NCBI RefSeq assembly: GCF_013394165.1
Contig: NZ_CP041331.1
Coordinates: 686,890 to 750,889 of the forward strand
Direction of reading: 5' to 3'
Source: Pseudoalteromonas sp. Scap06
GTDB lineage: Bacteria; Pseudomonadota; Gammaproteobacteria; Enterobacterales; Alteromonadaceae
DNA length: 64,000 nt
The stretch's first letter is position 1; every line of letters begins with the position of its first letter. A program made the position numbers and the translations under genes. Shown one piece after another: positions 38,112-47,525 of the stretch. The notes beneath the pieces were generated by a model. The model was not told where the DNA came from. It did no database searches and saw only the letters and a program-made list of their open reading frames with translations.

Positions 38112-38143
38112 TTAAAAGCGCCTAAAGGCGCTTTTAATTTTTG
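38112..38143 (+). terminator. Rho-independent terminator
   Basis: Stem TTAAAAGCGCC / GGCGCTTTTAA with a TAAA loop, then ATTTTT. It lies 55 bases after the hybrid kinase stop, between convergent genes. Confidence 0.88.
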
Positions 38144-38199
38144 AGTGTATTGCTAACCAATACCACCAAAAAATATAAAAGCACATAGGATATTTATTC

Positions 38200-40455
38200 T
38201 TACTCGCTATACTGGTCAATTATAACTTTTAAACTATTGAATTCTATAGGCTTGTTTATAGTGTTAGTTATACCCGCTGCCACGTACTCAGGCTCGTCTT
38301 TTTCAGTGATGTTTGCAGTAACGGCAATAATGGGCACATCGTGGTAATTGGCTAGTTCCCTAATATATTTAGTTGCCAAAAGCCCGCCCATTACCGGCAT
38401 TTGAATATCTATCATAATTAAATCAAATTGTTGTTTAGTACATAGCTCAAGCGCTATTTCACCATTATCTGCCATGGTTATATGTTTAATACCCATTGCT
38501 TTTAAAAAGCTTTCTAGCACGATTTGATTTACCGGATTATCTTCGGCAATTAATACTTGTATATCTTTATTTTTAATATTTACATCGGGTAATTGTGCTT
38601 GCTGTTTTTCAGCCACATTTGATGATGGAGTACTAAGCGTTAACTGAAAATAAAATCTCGAACCCTTATCCAATTCACTTTCTACTTGTAAATTACTGCC
38701 CATTAAGTTTAATATTTTACTAGAGATAGTTAATCCAAGCCCTGTACCACCAAAACGACGTGTTGTTGAAGTGTCAGCTTGGGTAAAAGCATCAAATAAC
38801 GTTTTTATACTATGTTGTGAAATACCTATACCACTATCGATAACGCTAAATAGTAACATCACTTCACTGCAATTTTTCTCTTTTAGAGCAACAGATAATG
38901 TTACTGTTCCACACTCTGTAAACTTAAATGCATTCCCCAATAAGTTCATTAGCACTTGTTTTAAACGGGTTTCGTCGCCTTGTACCAAATCAACAGAATC
39001 TACTTTTTCTTTTACTATTTTAAACTCTATATTTTTATGGTCGGCTTGCGATTTAAAAATTTGTTCCAGCTCATACAATAAAGCACTTAATTTAAACTCT
39101 CTATTTTCTAGTAGCATTTTATCGGCATCAAGCTTACTTAAATCAAGAATGTCATTAAGAATAACCAATAAACTGTTACCTGAAGAGCTAATAACCTCAA
39201 TCATGCGTTTTTGTTTAGCATCAAGCTCTGTATTACTCACTAGCTGTACCATGCCTAAAATACCGTTCATGGGAGTGCGTATTTCATGGCTCATATTAGC
39301 TAAAAACTCAGATTTGATTCGGGATGTTTCTTCGGCCGCTTTTTTTGCTTCAACTAGGCGCTCGTTTAGCACTCTAAATTTATTTGCTGCTTGGGCTAAA
39401 AACCCTATTTCGTCTTCACGGTTAATATCAGCTATGTTTGCTGAGAAATCACCATTTAGAAATGATCTAAAACTAACTGTGAGCCTGTTAATCGCTTTAA
39501 TAATATGAAAGTGAAAAAATAAAGCGAAAAGAATAAATAAGGTAACAGACAAAAATAACGACACTTGAATAACAGTTTGCGCAGCATCAATGCTCTCTTG
39601 ACTGGTTTTCGAAATATCACTAAGCAACAACAATGCATCTTCTTGCAATTTTTTGGCAAGTGCTGAAAACTCAACCGAATCACCGGCAATAACAATATTA
39701 CTTAAGGTTAAATAGTTTCTATTAGCTAGAATGGCCTCAGCAAATAAAGACTCGAATTTAGTTGTTAAACTATTTAGTTGCTCGACCTTGTTGTGGCCAA
39801 TCATTTTGTTTGTAGCGCCACTGTTGGTTAATTGTTTAATTAATTGTAGCCGCTGTTTTACTTGACTACGTTTGGCGTAATCGCGTTGAGTTAAAAACAG
39901 GACTGAATTGCGATACAGATGATGCCAATGATCCTTTAGCTGAAACAATAATAAGTCCTTGCCCAGCCTGGCCGTTTCTCCATCCCTGCTTGCTAAGGTA
40001 GTTAATGCTAATTCGTAGGTATTTGGTAACTGTTGCTCAATAATTTTAGACTTTTCATCATATCGTTTTTTAAGACTATCGATACTTTTGCCATAATTTA
40101 AAACCAATGATTGCATGGCGTTTAATGAGTTTTTAATCTTGTGTTGCTGAATTCGCTGTTGTGCTTCAATTAACCGCGCTTGAATACTTTGCTGAGTGCT
40201 TTTTATTTTATCAAAAATAACCTCGCTACCCGACACACCATAAACCGAAATATCTCGTTGAATCTGTAAAATATCTTTGTTAATTTCGAATACAACAACT
40301 GACAGCCCATTAATATTCAATACATTTTTACTGGCTTGCTCTATTTTGTCGGTTCGCTCATTAATAACAACGTAAACTATTATTTGTATTAAAATAAAAA
40401 TAGCCAACGAAGATAATACTTTAATAGATAAAGAACCAATTAACTGTTTCAGCAT
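38200..40455 (-). CDS. Hybrid histidine kinase paired with a solute-binding protein
   Basis: 751 residues. TM1 (~12-32), a helical periplasmic domain (~33-290) rich in heptad-like residues as in TorS-type sensors, TM2 (~294-316), HAMP (~317-370), and HisKA with His in NMSHEIRTPMNG (~388). HATPase follows (~495-620, GGTGLGLTISSKI), then a receiver (~630-748) with Asp in LIMIDIQMPVMGG (~681). It begins 9 bases after the stop of the solute-binding-protein gene, in one operon. By analogy with TorT/TorS and LuxP/LuxQ, the binding protein probably presents a ligand to this kinase. No dedicated response regulator is adjacent. Confidence 0.92.
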   Translation of the reverse strand: MLKQLIGSLSIKVLSSLAIFILIQIIVYVVINERTDKIEQASKNVLNINGLSVVVFEINKDILQIQRDISVYGVSGSEVIFDKIKSTQQSIQARLIEAQQRIQQHKIKNSLNAMQSLVLNYGKSIDSLKKRYDEKSKIIEQQLPNTYELALTTLASRDGETARLGKDLLLFQLKDHWHHLYRNSVLFLTQRDYAKRSQVKQRLQLIKQLTNSGATNKMIGHNKVEQLNSLTTKFESLFAEAILANRNYLTLSNIVIAGDSVEFSALAKKLQEDALLLLSDISKTSQESIDAAQTVIQVSLFLSVTLFILFALFFHFHIIKAINRLTVSFRSFLNGDFSANIADINREDEIGFLAQAANKFRVLNERLVEAKKAAEETSRIKSEFLANMSHEIRTPMNGILGMVQLVSNTELDAKQKRMIEVISSSGNSLLVILNDILDLSKLDADKMLLENREFKLSALLYELEQIFKSQADHKNIEFKIVKEKVDSVDLVQGDETRLKQVLMNLLGNAFKFTECGTVTLSVALKEKNCSEVMLLFSVIDSGIGISQHSIKTLFDAFTQADTSTTRRFGGTGLGLTISSKILNLMGSNLQVESELDKGSRFYFQLTLSTPSSNVAEKQQAQLPDVNIKNKDIQVLIAEDNPVNQIVLESFLKAMGIKHITMADNGEIALELCTKQQFDLIMIDIQMPVMGGLLATKYIRELANYHDVPIIAVTANITEKDEPEYVAAGITNTINKPIEFNSLKVIIDQYSE

Positions 40456-40464
40456 TCAATTCCC

Positions 40465-41733
40465 TTATGCGTTTAGTAGTTCAAACCATTTATCTAAACT
40501 GTAATCGTAGTTATCCATCACTGTATTCCACACCGCAATATTAGAAAAGCGCTTTTCATAGCTGCCGCCATCGCGAATTTGCCCTGGCATAATTATATTT
40601 TTGCCATCGGTACCCGCTAGTGGTTGAGTCGCTTCTTTGCCATCGTACCAATAATCCCATTCGGGGGTGGTAATTATTTCTTTACTACGTTCTGGATTAG
40701 AAATGTAATAACCTTGCTTGGAAATAAATGCACCAGGCCAGCCCGATAACCACCAGTTCATGTATTCATAAGCGGCGTCTTTTACATGCCCTACCGTATT
40801 AGCAGAGAGACACATCACTCCATGCCATGCTCGATACCCTTCTTTAGGAGATGCATTAACAACGGGTAAACCTTGGGCTCTACATGCAGTCACCCCCGGA
40901 GAAAATATACTTTGTATGTGCACACGCTTTTTAAGCATAAACTCAACCGATTGTGGCACCGACGTCCAAAACCCAGAAAAATGCCCTGCTTGCTTTTTAT
41001 TAATTAAAATTGCAAACAGTTTGTCTATTTCTGCAACACTCATATTGGCAATATTATTAAATGTCATCAGCCCTTGAGCCTGGGCTGCCAATGCGGCATC
41101 GAAAATACCTATGGTGGGGGCATTCACCAAACCTACATGACCTTTGTTACTCTCTTCAAGCAACCAGCCCCATGACTCAGTCTCGTAAGCCACACCCTTA
41201 GGTATAAAATTAGTGTTATAGCCAAATGAATCCACATTGTGAACATAAGGCATAAAACTTATTTTATCAGTTGCTTGGCTTCCAAGTGAGCCATCTTGTT
41301 GAACATATAAAATTTTGTTGGGCGCATCACCTGCGCCCAATTTTGCTGTGGGAACTAACTTACCGGTTTTGGTTAGTGGGTTTATTTCCTGCCAATATTT
41401 TAGTCTTTCTACTTCAATTGGTTGAATAGCATTGGCTTGCCACAATATATTAATTGAGTCAGACCATTGTTCATATAAATCAAATGAAGAGGGATCAGCT
41501 GCTGCTTTTTGTAAAACGGCCGCACTCCCCATAGGGGTAAATTCAATATTAATACCGAGCTCTTGCATGGCGCGGACTCTAAGCTCTTCTTGTAAAGTTA
41601 CATGCGTTCCCATGACTCTAAGCGTAACCGGTTTTTTTGCAAACACATACGGCGCTTTAAATGCGACAGCAGAGGTCGCAGCACCGACCGCTAGCGTACT
41701 TAAAAATTTACGTCGAGTGACATTGTTAGCCAT
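40465..41733 (-). CDS. Tat-exported ABC-type solute-binding protein
   Basis: About 422 residues. The N-terminus MANNVTRRKFLSTLAVGAAT is a twin-arginine signal (RRKFL) ending near AFA. The rest resembles spermidine/putrescine-type (PotD, family 1) binding proteins, with segments such as SFDLYEQWSDSINILW and MPGQIRDGG. No ABC permease or ATPase gene is adjacent; instead a hybrid kinase is co-transcribed. It therefore more likely serves as a sensor co-receptor in the periplasm than for uptake. I chose the ATG at 41733, which is preceded by GGATGA and gives the Tat signal. Confidence 0.88.
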   Translation of the reverse strand: MANNVTRRKFLSTLAVGAATSAVAFKAPYVFAKKPVTLRVMGTHVTLQEELRVRAMQELGINIEFTPMGSAAVLQKAAADPSSFDLYEQWSDSINILWQANAIQPIEVERLKYWQEINPLTKTGKLVPTAKLGAGDAPNKILYVQQDGSLGSQATDKISFMPYVHNVDSFGYNTNFIPKGVAYETESWGWLLEESNKGHVGLVNAPTIGIFDAALAAQAQGLMTFNNIANMSVAEIDKLFAILINKKQAGHFSGFWTSVPQSVEFMLKKRVHIQSIFSPGVTACRAQGLPVVNASPKEGYRAWHGVMCLSANTVGHVKDAAYEYMNWWLSGWPGAFISKQGYYISNPERSKEIITTPEWDYWYDGKEATQPLAGTDGKNIIMPGQIRDGGSYEKRFSNIAVWNTVMDNYDYSLDKWFELLNA

Positions 41734-41946
41734 ACTAATCATCCATTTAGTGATTCCCACAATCAGTATAGGTAATAATCGAATAATCACTAACTTAGCG
41801 CTTCCAAAAACACTATTTTAATTAAAATGAGTGATCGTCATAAATAACATGGTCGTTTAATCATTGTATAAATTTTATAAGATAACTCTATCTATCCTTG
41901 TTACACTAGCAGTGTTGAAATACCTACTCGATTAAGGCGCTTACCC

Positions 41947-42366
41947 ATGGAAAAATTTGTTAATCACATTCAACTAGGCTATTTGGGCTTGCTGCCGTTT
42001 TTAGGCTGTGTGGGTTGGCCACTTATGTTTGGCAGTAACAGTGTTAATTTAGAGTTTTTTAGTTTTTACAGCATCGCTATTTTAGCGTTTATGGCAGGTA
42101 ATTTATGGCATGCAGGGCAACAAAGCTTTGCCGATGCCATTAAAGCTGTGCTGCCGGTAATTCCTATACCGTTTTTATCATTTTTGCCGATTGAGTGGAT
42201 GCTTGCTTGGTTAGGCGCGAGCTTTTGGTTAGTACTGATTTTCGAAAAAGCGTCGATTCATTGGCAGAGTTACCACAAAGATTACCAAAAAATGCGCTTT
42301 GTGCTTACATCTGTGGTGTTTGTGTGTCATATCTTAATTATTGGTATGAGTATTTACCCTAAATAA
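41947..42366 (+). CDS. DUF3429-type integral membrane protein
   Basis: A 139-residue protein with about four membrane helices, starting FVNHIQLGYLGLLPFLGCVG, consistent with DUF3429. Its function is unknown. It is the first of three closely spaced plus-strand genes (67-base and then 1-base gaps from the probable starts), but no shared pathway is evident. No clear ribosome-binding site anomalies were seen. Confidence 0.78.
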   Translation: MEKFVNHIQLGYLGLLPFLGCVGWPLMFGSNSVNLEFFSFYSIAILAFMAGNLWHAGQQSFADAIKAVLPVIPIPFLSFLPIEWMLAWLGASFWLVLIFEKASIHWQSYHKDYQKMRFVLTSVVFVCHILIIGMSIYPK

Positions 42367-42433
42367 CACGCCATTACTTAACCATTGGTCTGTAATAGGG
42401 TAACATCCGCGCACTGTATTGAGAGGACACCCC

Positions 42434-42826
42434 ATGATAGACCAATTGCGCCAACAGCTTACTGACCTTGGTGAGAATTTTGTAGAAAAAAACGCCGCTT
42501 TTAAAATAAAAGTGATCCCTTTTTTTTGTGCCATTAGCATAAAAAAAGATCATAAAAGCGAAGGTCGTCTTTCTTTTTATTCAAATCAACTCATTGAAAT
42601 ACTAATGGTTGTGTTGTTTGTATTGTTTGGCTTATCTATATTTGATCCTGACGCAGGATTTACCCATGGTCCTATCCACATTGTTTTTGCTATTTTGATT
42701 ACCTTTAACCTAATTTTAAAACAGGTTGCTATTGAGGGTTTAAAAACACGTTTAGCTATGTACAGGTTGCATCAAGCACCTCAGCAAAATGATGAGCCCG
42801 AAAAACCAAACACATCTTCACGCTAA
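42434..42826 (+). CDS. Small two-helix membrane protein
   Basis: A 130-residue protein of unknown function. A polar N-terminal half (DQLRQQLTDLGENFVEKNAA, with possible coiled-coil character) precedes two hydrophobic helices at ~55-72 and ~82-100 and a polar, charged tail. I chose the ATG at 42434, preceded by GAGAGGA, over one five codons upstream that overlaps the ribosome-binding site. The stop codon TAA lies one base before the ATG of the following gene, suggesting coupled translation. Confidence 0.75.
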   Translation: MIDQLRQQLTDLGENFVEKNAAFKIKVIPFFCAISIKKDHKSEGRLSFYSNQLIEILMVVLFVLFGLSIFDPDAGFTHGPIHIVFAILITFNLILKQVAIEGLKTRLAMYRLHQAPQQNDEPEKPNTSSR

Positions 42827-42827
42827 T

Positions 42828-43637
42828 ATGTATTTAAATCCAAACTGGAACATACTTACGGTAGGTGATGGCGATTTATCGTTTTCAAATGCGCTTTATC
42901 GTCATATTAAGCCAAAAAAGTTAGTGGCATCCACTTACGACGACCAATCAACTATTGAGCAAAAGTACCCAGACAATGCGCTCAATGCTTTAAAGTCGCA
43001 AAAGGTAGAAGTACTTAATAGCTTTGATGTAACCAACCCACAATGTTGGCAAACGCTCGGCCAGCATTTACATAGTTTTGATGTGGTTATTTTTCAATTT
43101 CCGCTTATTCCTGCGTTTGTTGGTCGCGATGCATTTGAACACAATACACGCCATACCAGCATGAACGTACTTAACCGCGCATTACTGCATCAATTTATAA
43201 AATACGCCAATGAGTTTGCTTTAAATACACAAGGTGCAGGGCTATGTTTCATCACTTCAAAAGATGTTAAACCTTATCGAGAATGGAATATTGAAGGCAG
43301 TTTAAATACCCATTTAAACGCACAATATCAGGGACAAATGCCATTTGATATTAGTCTCTTTAATGGTTATAAAATTCGCAATGTTGACCGTGATAAACAC
43401 GTTAAAGACACCAGCGGCATTACCTATGTATTTAGTGAAAAACCCTTACCTGAACTAGCTAGCTTGTTAACTTTGCCTGCTTACTTATCCGATAATTATT
43501 GCTCGCTATGTCGTGTAGGGCCGTTTTTAGCTGACGAGGATAAAAGCAAGCATTTTGCTGCTAAAAAACACCTGCAAATGATCAAACTAGAGCAAGACTG
43601 GCAGCAATGGTTAACAGCGTTTTATAAGTCAAGCTAG
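42828..43637 (+). CDS. BMT5-like (DUF2431) Rossmann methyltransferase-like protein with zinc finger
   Basis: About 269 residues. The N-terminal WNILTVGDGDLSFSNAL is the hallmark of the DUF2431/BMT5-like family, whose yeast member is the 25S rRNA m3U2634 methyltransferase; FDVVIFQFPLIP is the matching second block. The C-terminus has YCSLCRVGPF...KHFAAKKHLQ, that is C-x2-C-x13-H-x5-H, close to a U1/matrin-type zinc finger. An RNA-modifying role is an inference. I chose the ATG at 42828, one base after the upstream stop. An ATG at 42789 is in frame but overlaps the preceding gene. The 3' end overlaps the convergent GMC gene by 9 bases. Confidence 0.82.
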   Translation: MYLNPNWNILTVGDGDLSFSNALYRHIKPKKLVASTYDDQSTIEQKYPDNALNALKSQKVEVLNSFDVTNPQCWQTLGQHLHSFDVVIFQFPLIPAFVGRDAFEHNTRHTSMNVLNRALLHQFIKYANEFALNTQGAGLCFITSKDVKPYREWNIEGSLNTHLNAQYQGQMPFDISLFNGYKIRNVDRDKHVKDTSGITYVFSEKPLPELASLLTLPAYLSDNYCSLCRVGPFLADEDKSKHFAAKKHLQMIKLEQDWQQWLTAFYKSS

Positions 43638-45227
43638 CTTAATTAAGTCAGCTGCTTTTTCGGCAATGGCTATCACACCGGCATTGGTGTTGCCGGTAAT
43701 TATATGCGGCATAATTGAGGCATCAACCACACGCAAATTTTTCACGCCATGTACTTGTAGTTGGCTATTCACTACCGCCATGGCATCTTGCCCCATTTTA
43801 CAAGTGCCTACAGGGTGATATTCAGTCTCGGCCGTTTGCCTAATATACTCAATAAGCTGCTCATTATTGTTAATATCTAGCGGGTAAACCATATTACCTC
43901 TAATTACATCAAATGCTTCACTTTGCATAATCTGCAGTGTTTTTTTAAGCCCCGCTAACATCACGTTTAAATCATCGGGGTGGCTTAAATAATTAGGATC
44001 AATAAGTGGAGCACTCAAGGGGTTAGCATCGGCTAATCGAATCATGCCACGGCTTTTAGGTTGCATAATACTACAGTGAATACTATAACCATGGCCTAGG
44101 TGCAGTTTACGGCTATGGTCATCCACCAGCCCAATTACAAATTCAAGCTGTACGTCGGGTACTTTTGAATCGGAAAATAGCTTTATAAAGGCATGTGATT
44201 CTGCAAAATTACTAGTAAGCTGCCCTTCACGTTTTACAAACCAATCAACGCATCCTTTTGCAATATTAAACGCCCCACCCGCACTTATACCAAATGTGCC
44301 TTTACTGTATTTAGCTTTATACAATGGCACAACGGTTAAGTGGTCATGAAGGTTCTCTCCAACACCAGAAAGCTCGTTTACTATTTCAATATTATGCTGC
44401 TTTAGTTGCTCTTTAGGGCCAACTCCCGATAGCATTAAAATTTGCGGTGAGTTAATTGCGCCAGCGCTTAAAACCACCTCTTTTTTTGCATGCAATACAA
44501 CGGCCTTATTGTTTATAGAAACAGAGACTCCGGTTGCGGTTTTATCGCAAAAAAGTACTTTATTAACGTGTACTTTGCTAAGCACAGTTAGGTTTTTTCG
44601 ATTTAAATGGGGGGTTATATACGCTTTTGCCGCGCTACAACGCTCCCCTTGATATTGAGTCACTTGCGATAACCTGGCTCCCACTTGCTGCCCTGCGTTT
44701 ATATCGCCATTGTGCGGTACACCTTGTTGTTCGCAGGCGTTTAAAAACAGCTGATTTACAGGGCTTGGCAGGCTTAAATCCTGCACATGTAAAGGGCCAT
44801 TAACCCCGTGTACATCACTTTCAGTAAAGGTTTTATTATTTTCAGCCTTAATGAAATAAGGCAATAAACTCTCATAATCCCAGCCCTCATTGCACAGTGC
44901 AGCCCAACTATTATAGTCGTGCTTATTACCCCGAATATAAACCATAGCATTAATGGAGCTTGAACCGCCAAGCACTTTGCCACGAGGCATAAATCCGCAG
45001 CGGTTATTAAGTTCTTTTTGAGGTACCGTATTGTAATGCCAGCTATTAATGCCATAAGGCACACTAGCAGCAACCCCTGCAGGCATTTGAACCATTGCAC
45101 CTTTATCACTGCCGCCCGCTTCAATTAAGCACACACTCACATTTTTATTTTCAGATAATCGCGATGCAATAACGCAGCCTGCACTGCCTGCGCCAACAAC
45201 AATGTAATCAAATGTAGTGGTATGCAT
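43629..45227 (-). CDS. GMC-family FAD oxidoreductase (choline dehydrogenase-like)
   Basis: A 532-residue flavoprotein. It has the FAD Rossmann motif DYIVVGAGSAGCVIASRL at the N-terminus, the GMC signature GGSSSINAMVYIRG (~85), the second signature GAINSPQILMLSG (~260) and the active-site His in YHPVGTCKMG (~467). The group includes choline dehydrogenase BetA and alcohol dehydrogenase AlkJ. Without a betaine-aldehyde dehydrogenase neighbour, the substrate is best left as an alcohol. The ATG at 45227 follows GGAG. It is divergent from an AraC-type regulator that probably controls it. Confidence 0.92.
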   Translation of the reverse strand: MHTTTFDYIVVGAGSAGCVIASRLSENKNVSVCLIEAGGSDKGAMVQMPAGVAASVPYGINSWHYNTVPQKELNNRCGFMPRGKVLGGSSSINAMVYIRGNKHDYNSWAALCNEGWDYESLLPYFIKAENNKTFTESDVHGVNGPLHVQDLSLPSPVNQLFLNACEQQGVPHNGDINAGQQVGARLSQVTQYQGERCSAAKAYITPHLNRKNLTVLSKVHVNKVLFCDKTATGVSVSINNKAVVLHAKKEVVLSAGAINSPQILMLSGVGPKEQLKQHNIEIVNELSGVGENLHDHLTVVPLYKAKYSKGTFGISAGGAFNIAKGCVDWFVKREGQLTSNFAESHAFIKLFSDSKVPDVQLEFVIGLVDDHSRKLHLGHGYSIHCSIMQPKSRGMIRLADANPLSAPLIDPNYLSHPDDLNVMLAGLKKTLQIMQSEAFDVIRGNMVYPLDINNNEQLIEYIRQTAETEYHPVGTCKMGQDAMAVVNSQLQVHGVKNLRVVDASIMPHIITGNTNAGVIAIAEKAADLIKLA

Positions 45228-45314
45228 AATTATTCTCCAATTAAAAAACCAGTTTGCATGGAACATCGAATAAAAACTTGTTATTTTTAGACACCCTCAC
45301 CAAAAGTATATTTT

Positions 45315-46316
45315 ATGAGCCGTTTAATTAGAGCCACTTCTTTACAAGGAATAGACCATTTAATTGCAGAACTTGGGGGAGGTTTCGCTGCCATAATGCA
45401 GCAGTGCGCCATTAATGTGGACTTTAATAAACTAGAGCAAGAGACCCTTACTTACCGCGCGTATGCACAGCTATTAGAGCATTGCGCCAATACACTGAAT
45501 TGTCCAAATTTTGGTTTAAAACTAGCAAGCCTGCAAAGCTTTGATATTTTAGGCCATATTGCAATAGCCGCTCAAACAGGCACTAATTTAGCCGAGGCGC
45601 TAGATTGGGTGATAAAATATTTGCACTTACATACGCCAGCGCTTAATTTAACCACTCACCCACTTGATGATAATGAGCACGTGTTTTTATCATTCGCTAT
45701 AAATCTCAGGCCATTACCGGCAATAAACCAAGTAATAGAGCTCACCATTGCATTGGCCATTGCCACTTTAAAAAATATAAGTAATGGCCGTTGTAAGCCA
45801 CAAAGTGTATTTTTACCTCATACCCTAGGCGCAAATAAGCAGACCTACCACCAGCATTTTGGCTGTAAGGTTATTACTCATAGAAATAGCGCCGGTGTAT
45901 TAATTGCCAAACAAGACTTAGATTTAACACTTAACGTAACTAAGCAACATAAAACCCAAGCAGCACTTAACTTTTTAGCTGAAAATAATGCTTATAGCCA
46001 ATCTTTACCCGCTCAGGTAAGCGCGCTTATTCGCATTATGCTGCCGATATTTCAAAGCGCTAATAATACTATTGCCGCTGCGCTTAATATTCACCCTCGC
46101 ACCTTGCACCGAGAACTTAAAAAGCACGATACCAGTTTTGTAAAGCTCAAAGACGCCACTCGCCGCGCCTTATGTGAGCACTATTTATTACAAAACCAAT
46201 TGTCGGTGACTCAAATTTCAGAGCTTTTAGGTTATCAGGAGCAAGCCACATTATGTACTAGCATTAAACGTTGGTTTAATTGCTCTGCCCGCGCATTTAG
46301 AGCCAAACATTGTTAA
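45315..46316 (+). CDS. AraC-family transcriptional regulator
   Basis: A 333-residue regulator. The N-terminal ~190 residues match the arabinose-binding-domain-like (PF12625) sensor, as in OruR/ArgR-type regulators. The C-terminal ~90 residues form the double helix-turn-helix (AAALNIHPRTLHRELKK, and TQISELLGYQEQATLCTSIK). It is divergent from the GMC oxidoreductase (87-base gap), so that gene is the likely target. The oxidoreductase gene downstream on the same strand starts 36 bases after its stop and may be co-transcribed. Confidence 0.9.
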   Translation: MSRLIRATSLQGIDHLIAELGGGFAAIMQQCAINVDFNKLEQETLTYRAYAQLLEHCANTLNCPNFGLKLASLQSFDILGHIAIAAQTGTNLAEALDWVIKYLHLHTPALNLTTHPLDDNEHVFLSFAINLRPLPAINQVIELTIALAIATLKNISNGRCKPQSVFLPHTLGANKQTYHQHFGCKVITHRNSAGVLIAKQDLDLTLNVTKQHKTQAALNFLAENNAYSQSLPAQVSALIRIMLPIFQSANNTIAAALNIHPRTLHRELKKHDTSFVKLKDATRRALCEHYLLQNQLSVTQISELLGYQEQATLCTSIKRWFNCSARAFRAKHC

Positions 46317-46352
46317 ACTGCGCCCTTGTTTAAAAACAGCAAAAGGCTAAAC

Positions 46353-47351
46353 ATGAATTTTGTAATTGTAGGTACTAATTTTATTAGCGACACCTTATTG
46401 GCAGCGGCTAATACACTAAGCAATTTTAATTTATACGGTATTTGCTCTCGCCAAATAAGCAGCGGCGAGCGCTTTTTAGCTAATCATCCAACAAATACCG
46501 ATGCTAAAATTTTTACCTCTATTGATGCTGTGTGCCAAGATGAACAAGTAGACGTAGTTTATATAGCGGCGCCAAATAGCCTGCACAGTGCATATGCAAT
46601 ACAGTGTTTAAAAGCGGGCAAACACGTATTAGGCGAAAAGCCCTCAGCGGCTAATAGCAAGCAACTTGCGGCTATTTTAACTGCGGCAAAGCAACATCAG
46701 CGCCTTTACATGGAAGCGATGATGACAACGCACTTACCTAATTTTGCGCACTTACAAGCTGCCCTAAAAAAAATAGGCACACCACGTAAGTTTATTGGTC
46801 AATTTAGTCAGTATTCATCACGTTACGACAAGTATAAAAATGGTGAGCGCCCTAATACTTTTTTACCTGAATTTGCTAATGGTGCCTTACTAGATTTGGG
46901 TATTTACCCACTTTATCTCGTTATTGCATTATGGGGAGCACCACGCTCTGTTCACGCCAGCGGCGTATTACTTGAAAGTGGTGTAGATGGTGCAGGCGAT
47001 GTGCTTTTAAATTATCCCGACAGACAAGCAGTGATCAGCTATTCGAAAATTTCACAAGGCGAAAATATCACTGAAATTCAGGGGGAATTAGGTCGAATTA
47101 GAATTGAAGCCGTGTCGCAGCTTAAAAAAATAGAGTTTATTGCTAACAATGGTCATAAAGAGCTTATCAGCACGGAATTTAACGAGCACTTTATGAAGTA
47201 CGAACTCGAGAACTTTATCAATACCATTGAGCAAAATCAGGGGGAGTCTAGCGTTAATACTCATCAGCTTTCTGTCGATGTAATGCAAGTACTTGACACC
47301 GCACGCGCACAACTTGGTGTTGTTTACCCAGCAGATTTATCCTCTGAATAA
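46353..47351 (+). CDS. Gfo/Idh/MocA-family oxidoreductase
   Basis: A 332-residue NAD(P)-dependent oxidoreductase. The N-terminal Rossmann domain includes DVVYIAAPNSLHSAYAIQCL and the EKP motif KHVLGEKPSAAN (~95-105). The C-terminal alpha/beta domain has LLDLGIYPLYLVIALWG, the usual D-x-G-x-Y catalytic region. Members act on sugars, inositols or trans-dihydrodiols; the substrate is unknown. The ATG at 46353 follows AAAGG; a longer in-frame start has none. A hairpin follows the gene. Confidence 0.9.
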   Translation: MNFVIVGTNFISDTLLAAANTLSNFNLYGICSRQISSGERFLANHPTNTDAKIFTSIDAVCQDEQVDVVYIAAPNSLHSAYAIQCLKAGKHVLGEKPSAANSKQLAAILTAAKQHQRLYMEAMMTTHLPNFAHLQAALKKIGTPRKFIGQFSQYSSRYDKYKNGERPNTFLPEFANGALLDLGIYPLYLVIALWGAPRSVHASGVLLESGVDGAGDVLLNYPDRQAVISYSKISQGENITEIQGELGRIRIEAVSQLKKIEFIANNGHKELISTEFNEHFMKYELENFINTIEQNQGESSVNTHQLSVDVMQVLDTARAQLGVVYPADLSSE

Positions 47352-47368
47352 AACAAAAACTACCGGCT

Positions 47369-47393
47369 AAGCGATAAGCGTATTTTATCGCTT
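47369..47393 (+). terminator. Hairpin after oxidoreductase gene
   Basis: A 9-bp stem (AAGCGATAA / TTATCGCTT) with a 7-base loop, 17 bases after the stop. The T-run is poor, so strength is uncertain. Confidence 0.5.
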
Positions 47394-47525
47394 GGCCTTT
47401 GAGCTCACTTTACTAAACACTGCTATTTTGAATTAAGCTTAAAAAGATCACAAAATTTGACTTACCTCTGAGATCAAAAGCAGGTAACATGCCGCCAAAA
47501 TTCATCGCAATCTTTAAGGAGATCC

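Noticed and set aside
38771..39508. 245-codon plus-strand ORF opposite the hybrid kinase
   Set aside because: Long antisense frame over HisKA/HATPase coding sequence; composition looks like a reverse-complement shadow.
44774..45124. 116-codon ORF in another frame of the GMC gene
   Set aside because: Overlaps a strongly supported FAD-binding domain; no ribosome-binding site or family features.
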